Source: Cryobacterium sp. CG_9.6 (GTDB lineage Bacteria; Actinomycetota; Actinomycetes; Actinomycetales; Microbacteriaceae). Taken from it: a stretch of DNA of 64,000 nucleotides. Of the stretch, positions 1 through 8,354 are shown piece by piece. Each line of letters opens with the position of its first letter. Position 1 is the stretch's first letter. The stretch is from the NCBI RefSeq assembly GCF_029893365.1, contig NZ_JARXUZ010000001.1, forward strand, positions 2,232,001-2,296,000, written 5' to 3'. The notes beneath the pieces are model-generated. The model saw only the letters and a program-made list of their open reading frames with translations, ran no database searches and was not told the DNA's origin. Made by a program: the position numbers and the translations under genes.

Positions 1-848
1 TGGTAGGCCACGACATCGGCCCAGTCGATCACGGGAGATTCAAGCACGATCCCCGCCAGGAGCTGTGAGTGCGACGTGCGGGTGGCTGTTTGAAGCACGA
101 TTGCCCCGCCCATCGACCACCCCATCAAAACGATGCTCCGTGCACCGTGGCGTGCGGCGAACTCGATCGCCGCATCGACATCGTGCCACTCCGTGTCACC
201 GAGCGAATATCGACCGTCACCGCTCGGCGGGGCGTCCCCGTCGTTGCGGTAGGAGATGAGTAGCGACGTGTAACCGGCCGACCGAAAGACCGGAACGGCC
301 CGCAGTCCCTCGGCCCGGGTCACGGCCCGACCGTGCACCTGAATAACCCAGTGGTCAGCTGGCTTCTCGGCGGGAATGAGCCAGGCCGGTGCTCCCTGCC
401 CGAATTCGAGGGGAACAATGACGTTCGAGAAGGCGTATGGCAGATCTTCCGGCCCCCGGTACAGCCATCCGCTGAAGCGCCCCTGTTGGGCCGTGTTCAG
501 ATCACCCTGATCGACAGAGAGAATGCGTCGGGTAACGGTGCGTGCGGTGGCCGTGACCACCTCACCCAGTTGCGCGTGGCCTGCTCCGGCGCTGAAAAAG
601 AAGCTGTAGTCGCCAGGAAGCACCGAATCGGGCGTGGACTGCAGGGTGACGGTTCCACCGGCCTGATCCACAGCGATGACCCGGGTATCGTCAGGCCTTG
701 CGACCGGTGGGGTGACAACGGTGCGAGCCATGACCGCCGCAAGCACGCCCCCGGTGGTCGCCACGGCCGCGCCCAGTGCGACCACGACAATCCCGGTTAC
801 GCCCACTGCCCGCTGCAAGCCCCGGCCACGACTCTGATTGCCGCTCAC
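1..848 (-). CDS. Membrane-anchored alpha/beta hydrolase, 3' end cut off by window
   Basis: I translated this frame by hand from a GTG at 848, preceded by GGAGG with a 5-nt gap; it stays open to position 1, so 282 residues are visible and the C-terminus lies outside. Residues about 13-40 form one hydrophobic anchor after a basic N-terminus. A beta-rich stretch follows, then the hydrolase core: an HG oxyanion motif near residue 172 and the nucleophile elbow GWSMGG at 243-248 with Ser245. The catalytic Asp and His would be in the missing part. The family is serine hydrolase/esterase-like; the substrate is unknown. It diverges from the DUF3000 gene, leaving 65 bp for two promoters. Confidence 0.85.
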   Translation of the reverse strand, partial: MSGNQSRGRGLQRAVGVTGIVVVALGAAVATTGGVLAAVMARTVVTPPVARPDDTRVIAVDQAGGTVTLQSTPDSVLPGDYSFFFSAGAGHAQLGEVVTATARTVTRRILSVDQGDLNTAQQGRFSGWLYRGPEDLPYAFSNVIVPLEFGQGAPAWLIPAEKPADHWVIQVHGRAVTRAEGLRAVPVFRSAGYTSLLISYRNDGDAPPSGDGRYSLGDTEWHDVDAAIEFAARHGARSIVLMGWSMGGAIVLQTATRTSHSQLLAGIVLESPVIDWADVVAY

Positions 849-913
849 GCACACCTCCAGCTCGCCCGGCGTGCCTCGCAGACAACACCCAGAAAAAACT
901 CTAGTCTGCAGAC

Positions 914-1510
914 GTGTCCGAAACTGAGGAATCGCTCCCACCGGAGTTTGCAGCAGCTCTCGATGCCCTTCGCCGTGCCGCCACTCGGGCTGAACTGGTG
1001 GTGACCGAAATACCGGCGCCCGGCAGACTGGCCCCGTATTCGGTGGCACTGTCCGCGGACGTGAAACCGGTGCGCCCGGGGAGCGACTCCGAACAGGGAA
1101 CCGGGCGCTTCATCCTGCTGTATGACCCCGATGAGCCTGAAAGCTGGGGCGGACGTTTTCGAGTGGTCTGTTTCGCCCAGGCGCCCCTCGAGGTGGAAAT
1201 CGGCCTGGATCCCTTCCTGGCCGAGGTGACGTGGACGTGGCTGGTGGATGCCCTCACCGCGCGGGGCGCGCGGTATACCGCGGCGTCGGGAACGGCCACC
1301 AAAATCATTTCCTCCGGCTTCGGTGCGCTCGCTCAGCAGGGCGACGGCGCCCAGATTGAGCTCCGCGCGTCGTGGACCCCACTCGATCACAACCTCACCG
1401 CGCATGTCGAGGGGTGGGGTGAGTTGCTCTGCATGATTGCCGGGCTTCCCCCCGTCGGGGAGGGCATCAGTCGGCTCTCGGCCCGTCGCGCAGCCCGCGG
1501 TGGTGGCTGA
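914..1510 (+). CDS. DUF3000 family protein
   Basis: 198 residues from GTG 914. The sequence matches my recollection of the DUF3000 family, actinobacterial proteins of about 200 residues usually encoded just before ribonuclease D, as here. No signal peptide or membrane segment is visible. The function is unknown; the context suggests only co-expression with rnd. There is no clear Shine-Dalgarno sequence before the start, so a leaderless message is possible, as is common in Actinomycetota. Confidence 0.85.
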   Translation: MSETEESLPPEFAAALDALRRAATRAELVVTEIPAPGRLAPYSVALSADVKPVRPGSDSEQGTGRFILLYDPDEPESWGGRFRVVCFAQAPLEVEIGLDPFLAEVTWTWLVDALTARGARYTAASGTATKIISSGFGALAQQGDGAQIELRASWTPLDHNLTAHVEGWGELLCMIAGLPPVGEGISRLSARRAARGGG

Positions 1511-1582
1511 TACGTCCCGCGAGCGAGAGAATTGATGCGGTAGAAGAAACGAGCACGACAACAGCACACCGAAAAGCAGGGT

Positions 1583-2782
1583 ATGAACTCGACACACAGC
1601 GTTATTGACACTCGAGAGGCCTACCTGGCCGCAACCGCTGCCTTGGCGGCTGGCACCGGCCCGATCGGTGTCGACGCCGAGCGAGCATCTGGTTTCACCT
1701 ACTCGCAGCGCGCGTATCTGATTCAGATCTTCCGGCGTGGAGCCGGCACATTCCTGTTCGATCCACCCATGATCGGCGACTTCAGCGAACTCAACGAGGC
1801 CCTCGCCGACGAGGTCTGGATTCTGCACGCCGCCAGCCAAGACCTGGCCTGCCTGCGCGAAGTGGGCCTGAACCCGCAGACGATCTTCGACACCGAACTT
1901 GCGGCCAGGCTGCTGGGACTCCCGCGTGTGGGCCTCGGAACCGTGGTGGAGGAACTCCTCGGAATTCATCTGGCCAAGGAACACTCTGCAGCAAACTGGT
2001 CCACCAGGCCCCTCCCCGAATCGTGGTTGGTGTACGCCGCCCTCGACGTGGAACTGCTCCCGGACCTGCGCGACATCATGGTGGGCCTGCTTCTGGAGTC
2101 GGACAAGACCGAGCTCGCCGACCAGGAATTCCTCGCTGTACTCGACAAGCCCGCTCCGGAGGCACGTGTTGACCCCTGGCGGCGGCTGTCGGGCATCCAC
2201 TCCCTCCGCGGCCAGCGCAACCTGACGGCCGCCCGTGAACTGTGGATCGCCCGCGACGATCTGGCGCGCGACAGTGATGTGTCGCCCGGTCGCCTCGTGC
2301 CCGACGCCTCGATCATCGCCGCCGCACGGGTGCTCCCCACCACACGGCAGGCACTGGCCACACTGCGTGAATTCACCGGGCGCGCCAGCCGGAACGAGCT
2401 CGACCGCTGGTGGGCAGCGATCGAAGCGGCTCTGGTGAGCACCGATATGCCGCAGGCCAAGCCACACACCGACACTCTGCCCCCACCCCGGGCGTGGGCG
2501 GAGCGCAACCCGGAGGCCGACACCCGTCTTCGTGCCGCCCGGGCTGCACTCACACTACTCACCGAGGAGCGGGCGATTCCCCTGGAGAACCTGCTCACCC
2601 CGGAGTATCTGCGCCGGGTGTGCTGGGCTCCACCCGCTAACGCCAACGAGGCATCCATTCGCGACGCCCTCAGCGCCCTGGGTGCGCGACCGTGGCAAAT
2701 TGACGCGACCGCACAATTAATAGCGGATGCTTTTGTAGAAATCCCACAAGCTGCGGACGAACCCACCGAACCTGAGTCGTAG
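1583..2782 (+). CDS. rnd: Ribonuclease D-like 3'-5' exonuclease with HRDC domain
   Basis: 399 residues. The N-terminal DEDD exonuclease domain (about 1-185) shows Asp31 and Glu33 in GVDAE, Asp87 in the LHAASQD segment, and the YAALD motif ending at Asp155. An HRDC-type helical domain follows at about 195-285, then a second helical region to the end, which is the layout of bacterial RNase D. The family trims 3' ends of tRNA and other stable RNA in the cytoplasm. It lies 72 bp after the DUF3000 gene in the same orientation, probably one transcript. The length is normal and nothing is missing. Confidence 0.92.
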   Translation: MNSTHSVIDTREAYLAATAALAAGTGPIGVDAERASGFTYSQRAYLIQIFRRGAGTFLFDPPMIGDFSELNEALADEVWILHAASQDLACLREVGLNPQTIFDTELAARLLGLPRVGLGTVVEELLGIHLAKEHSAANWSTRPLPESWLVYAALDVELLPDLRDIMVGLLLESDKTELADQEFLAVLDKPAPEARVDPWRRLSGIHSLRGQRNLTAARELWIARDDLARDSDVSPGRLVPDASIIAAARVLPTTRQALATLREFTGRASRNELDRWWAAIEAALVSTDMPQAKPHTDTLPPPRAWAERNPEADTRLRAARAALTLLTEERAIPLENLLTPEYLRRVCWAPPANANEASIRDALSALGARPWQIDATAQLIADAFVEIPQAADEPTEPES

Positions 2783-2859
2783 AAACAGTCAAACGATTCC
2801 GCCGCCCAAATACTGCCCCCCTAGGATCGGTGGAGACCTGATTGACTGATGGAGGCATT

Positions 2860-4065
2860 GTGGCCGAGAGAGCAGAAGTCGTATTTGTGGACGGGGTTCG
2901 CACCCCGTTCGGACGCGCTGGCGAAAAAGGAATGTACTGGAACACCCGGGCAGATGATCTGGTGGTCAAGGCCATCATCGGCCTGATGGAGCGCAACCCC
3001 GGTGTCCCGAGTGAGCGAATCGATGATGTGGCTATTGCGGCTACGACACAGACCGGCGACCAGGGTCTGACCCTCGGCCGCACGGCCGCACTCCTCGCCG
3101 GGCTGCCGAAATCGGTTCCCGGATTTGCGATCGACCGCATGTGTGCCGGCGCCATGACGGCCGTCACCATGATGGGCGCATCCATTGGCTTCGGCGCCTA
3201 CGACCTGGCGATTGCCGGCGGCGTGGAGCACATGGGTCGTCACCCCATGGGATCGGGCGTTGACCCGAACCCCCGGTTCCTGTCCGAGCGTCTGGTGAGT
3301 GAGGATGCGCTGAACATGGGCGCCACCGCCGAGCGTATTCACGACCGGTTCCCCGCCTACACGAAGCACCGCTCCGACCGCTTCGCTCTGCGCAGCCAGC
3401 AGAAGGTGGCGGCCGCGTACGCAGCCGGCAAGATCCAGCCCGACCTCATCCCGGTTGCCACGCGCGGCGAATCCGGCTGGGGGCTGGCCACCGTGGACGA
3501 GGCGCCGCGCCCCGAAACCACCATGGAGGGCCTCGCCACGCTGCGCACCCCCTTCCGCTCCCACGGCCGCGTCACCGCCGGAAACGCCTCTGGACTCAAC
3601 GACGGCGCATCTGCCTGCCTGCTGGCCAGCGCCGACACAGCCAAGGAACTGGGGCTCGGTATCAAAATGAGAATGGTGAGCTTCGCCTTTGCCGGCGTGG
3701 AACCGGAGGTCATGGGCCTCGGGCCCGTACCCTCCACCGAAAAGGCGCTGCGCAAGGCCGGCCTCAGCATCACCGACATTGGCCTGTTCGAACTGAACGA
3801 AGCCTTCGCCGTGCAGGTCATCTCGTTCCTAGACCACTTCGGCATCGACGATGAGGACCCGCGCGTCAATGAGTATGGCGGCGCGATTGCCATCGGGCAT
3901 CCGCTGGCCAGTTCTGGCGTGCGTCTGATGAACCAGCTCGCGCACCAGTTCGAGTCGCACCCCGAGGTGCGCTACGGACTCACGGCAATGTGCATTGGAC
4001 TCGGCCAGGGCGGCACCGTCATTTGGGAAAACCCGCACTTCAACAAGAAGGCAGCGAAGCGATGA
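2860..4065 (+). CDS. fadA: Acetyl-CoA acyltransferase (thiolase) of fatty acid beta-oxidation
   Basis: 401 residues from GTG 2860, chosen because GGAGG sits 4 nt upstream; an in-frame TTG at 2842 lacks such a site. Thiolase motifs are intact: nucleophile Cys95 in DRMCAGA, the NASGLNDGA loop, His347 in IAIGHPLASSG, and Cys378 in AMCIGLGQGG. The enzyme cleaves 3-ketoacyl-CoA with CoA to give acetyl-CoA. It overlaps the next gene by 4 bp (ATGA), giving the usual fadAB-type operon in which both products form the trifunctional complex. No regulator is adjacent. Confidence 0.93.
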   Translation: MAERAEVVFVDGVRTPFGRAGEKGMYWNTRADDLVVKAIIGLMERNPGVPSERIDDVAIAATTQTGDQGLTLGRTAALLAGLPKSVPGFAIDRMCAGAMTAVTMMGASIGFGAYDLAIAGGVEHMGRHPMGSGVDPNPRFLSERLVSEDALNMGATAERIHDRFPAYTKHRSDRFALRSQQKVAAAYAAGKIQPDLIPVATRGESGWGLATVDEAPRPETTMEGLATLRTPFRSHGRVTAGNASGLNDGASACLLASADTAKELGLGIKMRMVSFAFAGVEPEVMGLGPVPSTEKALRKAGLSITDIGLFELNEAFAVQVISFLDHFGIDDEDPRVNEYGGAIAIGHPLASSGVRLMNQLAHQFESHPEVRYGLTAMCIGLGQGGTVIWENPHFNKKAAKR

Positions 4066-6227
4066 CCAACTACGATTCTCTCGATTTCTCCCCCCTGCTT
4101 GAGCTGTCGGCCGATGAGGTCGTGACGCACTCGCTCGTTCGTGATATTCCCCTCAGCGGTGGACGCGTGCTCGCGCTCGTCACCCTCGACAACGGTCGCG
4201 ACCACACCCGCCCGAACACACTCGGCGCGGTGTCCCTGATGGAGTTCGCCACCACCATGGACGCCCTCACGGCTCGCGCCTCCCGCGGCGAGATTCACGG
4301 CGTGGCCGTGACCGGCAAGCCGTTCATCCTCGCGGCCGGCGCCGACCTGAGCAAGGTCGCGGAGATTCCGTCCCGCGAGGTGGGCAAGCTGCTCTCCCAG
4401 TTGGGTCACCACGCCTTCGGCAAGCAGGCCACCCTCGGGGTGCCCTCGTTCGTGTTCATCAACGGCCTGGCACTCGGCGGCGGGCTGGAGGTTGGCCTCA
4501 ACGCGCAGTACCGCACCGTGGACGCTACCGTACCGGCCATCGCACTGCCCGAGGTCTTCCTCGGCCTCATCCCGGGCTGGGGCGGCTCCTACCTGCTGCC
4601 CAACCTCATCGGCATCGAGAACGCCCTCAAGGTGATCATCGAGAACCCGCTCAAGAACAACCGCACCCTCAAGGGAGCGGATGCGCTCTCGCTCGGAATC
4701 GCGGACGTCATGTTCGCCTCCGCTCGCTTCCTGGAGCAGTCCATCGAGTGGGCCGACGGCGTCATTGCCGGCACCATCACGGTGTCGCGTCCGAACGAGC
4801 CCGGCAAGATCGAGCGACTGGTCAAGTGGGATGTTGCCGTCGGCATTGCCCGCAAGATGCTCGAGGGCCGAATCGGCACCGTGGCTCGCTCACCGTATGT
4901 GGCTCTCGAGCTGCTGCGCGCCGCCAAGTCGGGCACGAAGGCCGAGGGCTTCGAACGTGAGGATGACGCTCTGGCCGAGCTCATCTCCGGCGACCAGCTG
5001 CAGGCGAGCATCTATGCCTTCAACCTCGTGCAGAAGCGCGCCAAGCGCCCGGCCGGTGCTCCGGACAAGAAGCTCGCTCGCCCCATCACCAAGGTGGGCG
5101 TGATTGGTGCCGGCCTGATGGCCAGCCAGTTTGCTCTGCTCTTCGTGCGTCGCCTGCAGGTTCCCGTGGTCATCACCGACCTCGACCAGGCTCGCGTCGA
5201 CAAAGGCGTGGCATACATTCACAGCGAAATTGCTGCGCTCGAAGCCAAGGGCCGCATGTCAGCCGATGAGGGCAACCGGCTGCGCCATCTGGTCACCGGA
5301 ACAACCAACAAGGCGGACTTCGCTGACGCCGACTGGGTGATTGAGGCCGTCTTCGAGGAACTCAGTGTGAAGCAGGACGTCTTCGCCGAGATCGAGAAGC
5401 ACATCTCGCCGGAAGCCATTCTGGCCACCAACACCTCCTCGCTGTCGGTGGAGCAGATCGGTGCCAAGCTGCTCAACCCGGAGCGGCTCGTGGGCTTCCA
5501 CTTCTTCAACCCGGTGGCGGTCATGCCACTCATTGAGGTCGTCAACACGCCGCAGACCAACGAGGTCACGCTGTCCACCGCCATGGTCATCGCCGGAAAG
5601 CTGCGCAAGAACGCCGTGATCACCACGGACACCCCCGGTTTCGTGGTGAACCGCATTCTGGCCAAGGTGCTTGGCGAGGCAATGCACGCGGTGGATACGG
5701 GTACTCCGTTCGATACCGTCTCCGCAGCCATCGCCCCGTTCGGGCTGCCGATGACACCGTTCGAGCTTCTGGAGCTGGTGGGCCTGAAGGTGGGCGCGCA
5801 CGTTCTGGACACCCACCACGCGGCGTTCCCGGACCGGTTCTTTGAGAGCACGAACCTGCACCGGTTGGCCGAGCACGGCACGCTCCTCGAGCGCGATGCC
5901 AAGGGAAAGATCAAGGGCTACGACAAGGTGGCACTCAAGATCGTGGCCGGCGGCACCGCTCCGATGACGGCGGAAGAGCTGCAGCTGCGTTTCGAGAACG
6001 GCCTCGCCGACGAAATCAAGCGGATGCTGGATGACGACGTCGTTCACGCGGCCGAGGACATCGACCTGTGCATGATTCTGGGCGCGGGTTATCCGTTCCA
6101 GATGGGCGGGGTCACTCCCTACCTCGACCGCGTGGGTGCCAGCGAGCGAGTCTTTGGTGGTTCATTCCACACACCGAAGATCCGCGGAGTGGGCTCAGCA
6201 GTCGCCGTCACGGTCGTCACCGACTAG
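4062..6227 (+). CDS. fadB: Fused enoyl-CoA hydratase / 3-hydroxyacyl-CoA dehydrogenase
   Basis: 721 residues from ATG 4062, which overlaps the thiolase stop (ATGA). A longer reading from 3990 would lie inside the thiolase gene and is not needed. The crotonase domain (about 1-290) keeps both catalytic glutamates, in GGGLE and ALPEV. The dehydrogenase part starts with the NAD-binding GAGLM motif near residue 345 and has HFFNP, which carries the catalytic His, followed by the C-terminal dehydrogenase repeats. This is the FadB/HadAB-type multifunctional enzyme that hydrates enoyl-CoA and oxidises the 3-hydroxyacyl-CoA. It ends 43 bp from convergent dxs; I see no convincing terminator in that gap. 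Confidence 0.95.
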   Translation: MTNYDSLDFSPLLELSADEVVTHSLVRDIPLSGGRVLALVTLDNGRDHTRPNTLGAVSLMEFATTMDALTARASRGEIHGVAVTGKPFILAAGADLSKVAEIPSREVGKLLSQLGHHAFGKQATLGVPSFVFINGLALGGGLEVGLNAQYRTVDATVPAIALPEVFLGLIPGWGGSYLLPNLIGIENALKVIIENPLKNNRTLKGADALSLGIADVMFASARFLEQSIEWADGVIAGTITVSRPNEPGKIERLVKWDVAVGIARKMLEGRIGTVARSPYVALELLRAAKSGTKAEGFEREDDALAELISGDQLQASIYAFNLVQKRAKRPAGAPDKKLARPITKVGVIGAGLMASQFALLFVRRLQVPVVITDLDQARVDKGVAYIHSEIAALEAKGRMSADEGNRLRHLVTGTTNKADFADADWVIEAVFEELSVKQDVFAEIEKHISPEAILATNTSSLSVEQIGAKLLNPERLVGFHFFNPVAVMPLIEVVNTPQTNEVTLSTAMVIAGKLRKNAVITTDTPGFVVNRILAKVLGEAMHAVDTGTPFDTVSAAIAPFGLPMTPFELLELVGLKVGAHVLDTHHAAFPDRFFESTNLHRLAEHGTLLERDAKGKIKGYDKVALKIVAGGTAPMTAEELQLRFENGLADEIKRMLDDDVVHAAEDIDLCMILGAGYPFQMGGVTPYLDRVGASERVFGGSFHTPKIRGVGSAVAVTVVTD

Positions 6228-6270
6228 CCCGGGGGCTCGGGGCGGCCGCTCGGGTCGCCCCCTCCCTCCT

Positions 6271-8220
6271 CTAGTCGCGCCGCGTCACCGAAACCGATCC
6301 GGTGTCCGTGTGATCGGCCGCTAGGGGCCGTGCGTGCGGAAGCTTGCTTCCGAGCACCATGTCTACCACGTCGCGGGCAATCTGCTGGGCGCTGAGACCG
6401 GCAGCCTCAAGAATCTCGGCCCGACTCGCGTGGTCGAGGAACTGGTCCGGAAGCCCCAGCTCGGTAACCGCCGTGTCCACGCCGGCGGCGCGAAGTTCCT
6501 GTCGAATCCGGGTTCCGATGCCCCCCACTCGCACTCCGTCCTCGATGGTCACCACGAGACGGTGACCGGCAGCGAGGTCAATCACGCTCTGCGCCACCGG
6601 TACAACCCAGCGTGGGTCAATGACCGTGGCACCGATTCCCTGCGCGGCCAGCCGCTCGGCAACGTCGAGCCCTGTCGCAGCCATCGGACCAACGGTAACG
6701 ATCAGCACATCAGCCTGCGTCGATTCCTGCAAAACATCAACACCGTCGGCAAGGCGTCGGATCGGGTCAAACTCCACGCCAACGCTCCCCTTGGGGTAAC
6801 GCAGCACGGTCGGGCCGTCATCAATCTGAACGGCCTCGCGCAGTTCTTCCCGCAGGCGCACGGAGTCGCGCGGTGCGGCGAGGCGAATGTTGGGAACAAC
6901 CTGCAGAATCGCGAGGTCCCACATGCCGTGGTGGCTCGGTCCGTCGGGCCCCGTCACTCCCGCACGGTCAAGCACAAACGTGACACCCGCGTGGTGCAGG
7001 GCCACGTCCATCAGAACCTGGTCGAAGGCACGGTTGATAAACGTGGCATACAGAGCCACGACGGGATGCAGACCGCCAAAGGCCATGCCCGCAGCGGATG
7101 TGACGGCGTGCTGCTCAGCAATACCCACGTCGTGCACGCGGTCAGGAAAACGCTCCGCCATTTTGTGCAGGCCCGTGGGGCGCAGCATCGCTGCGGTGAT
7201 TCCCACCAGGCGAGGATTCTTGGTGGCCAGCTCAAGTAGTTCATCCGCGAAAACGGACGTCCACGAGGCCGCTCCCGGGGCCGCGAGGGACTCACCAGTC
7301 TCGGGGTCGATCTGTCCCACCGCGTGGAACTGGTCGGCTTCATCCAGCACGGCAGGACTGTAGCCCTTGCCCTTCTGGGTGATGGCATGCACAATCACCG
7401 GCGCGCCGTAGTTTTTGGCCTGCGTCAGCGCTTCACGCATGGCCTCCACGTCGTGACCGTCGATCGGACCCAGGTATTTGATATCGAGGTTGGAGTACAG
7501 GGCCTCGTTATTGGCGACGCGACTGAGGAAGCCGCGCAACCCACCGCGCACGCCCCGGTACACGGCACGGCCGGGGGCACCGAGCTTGTCAAACATCTGC
7601 CGGCTCGTGATGTAGGCATCCCGATAGCTTGCCCGGGTGCGCACCGTGTTGAGGAACCGGGCCATGCCGCCAATGGTAGGAGCATACGAACGGCCGTTGT
7701 CGTTGACCACGATGATGAGCTTGCGCGTGTTGTCGTCACTGATGTTGTTGAGGGCCTCCCAGGTCATTCCCCCGGTCAAAGCTCCATCACCCACCACGGC
7801 CACCACGTGGCGGTCGGTCTGGCCTGACATCTCGAATGCACGGGAAATCCCGTCTGCCCAGGAGAGTGAGCTCGACGCGTGGGAGCTCTCCACGATGTCG
7901 TGCACCGATTCAGAGCGTTGGGGATACCCGGCGAGCCCACCGGAATCCCGAAGCCTGCTGAAGTCCTGGCGGCCCGTCAGGAGCTTGTGCACATAGGACT
8001 GGTGCCCCGTGTCGAAGACGATGGAATCCTTCGGGGAGTCAAAGACCCGGTGGATGGCGATGGTGAGCTCGACAACGCCCAGGTTGGGTCCCAGGTGCCC
8101 GCCGGTCTTGGACACCTCGCGCACGAGGAAGTCCCGAATTTCCGCGGCCAGCTGCACCAGCTGGTCCCGCGTGAGCCCGTCGAGGTCTCGGGGGCCGGAA
8201 ATCGTCTCAAGCAGAGTCAT
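6271..8220 (-). CDS. dxs: 1-deoxy-D-xylulose-5-phosphate synthase
   Basis: 649 residues from ATG 8220, with AAAGG 8 nt upstream; an in-frame GTG at 8229 is the alternative. The thiamine diphosphate motif GDGALTGG followed by ALNN is visible in the first third, and the C-terminal transketolase-like part has the DRAGVTGPDGPSHHG segment. The enzyme condenses pyruvate and glyceraldehyde 3-phosphate in the first step of the MEP isoprenoid pathway, in the cytoplasm. It lies downstream of acnA on the same strand, but a strong terminator separates them, so dxs should have its own promoter in the 50-bp gap. Confidence 0.97.
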   Translation of the reverse strand: MTLLETISGPRDLDGLTRDQLVQLAAEIRDFLVREVSKTGGHLGPNLGVVELTIAIHRVFDSPKDSIVFDTGHQSYVHKLLTGRQDFSRLRDSGGLAGYPQRSESVHDIVESSHASSSLSWADGISRAFEMSGQTDRHVVAVVGDGALTGGMTWEALNNISDDNTRKLIIVVNDNGRSYAPTIGGMARFLNTVRTRASYRDAYITSRQMFDKLGAPGRAVYRGVRGGLRGFLSRVANNEALYSNLDIKYLGPIDGHDVEAMREALTQAKNYGAPVIVHAITQKGKGYSPAVLDEADQFHAVGQIDPETGESLAAPGAASWTSVFADELLELATKNPRLVGITAAMLRPTGLHKMAERFPDRVHDVGIAEQHAVTSAAGMAFGGLHPVVALYATFINRAFDQVLMDVALHHAGVTFVLDRAGVTGPDGPSHHGMWDLAILQVVPNIRLAAPRDSVRLREELREAVQIDDGPTVLRYPKGSVGVEFDPIRRLADGVDVLQESTQADVLIVTVGPMAATGLDVAERLAAQGIGATVIDPRWVVPVAQSVIDLAAGHRLVVTIEDGVRVGGIGTRIRQELRAAGVDTAVTELGLPDQFLDHASRAEILEAAGLSAQQIARDVVDMVLGSKLPHARPLAADHTDTGSVSVTRRD

Positions 8221-8270
8221 CCGCTTCACCTTTCATTGACGTGAGGCTTCTCACGAAGTGCCGGGACCAC

Positions 8271-8320
8271 AAAAAACACGCGGCACGTAGACCCAAGTTA
8301 CCTGAGTCTACGCGCCGCGC
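8271..8320 (-). terminator. Rho-independent terminator of acnA
   Basis: Read on the minus strand, arms CGCGGC-G-CGTAGAC and GTCTACG-T-GCCGCG pair across a 13-nt loop with one mismatch and run straight into TG followed by six T. It stands between the acnA stop (8355) and the dxs start (8220). Confidence 0.9.
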
Positions 8321-8354
8321 GCGGGGTGATGATGAGGTGCTCTGTGGTGGCGTG

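Noticed and set aside
845..2467. 540-codon open frame on the minus strand
   Set aside because: It lies opposite DUF3000 and rnd, both with clear family motifs; its sequence is low-information and no ribosome site supports it.
6228..6270. Terminator between fadB and dxs
   Set aside because: The gap is G/C-rich with several weak self-complementary words but no clean stem and no T-tract on either strand.
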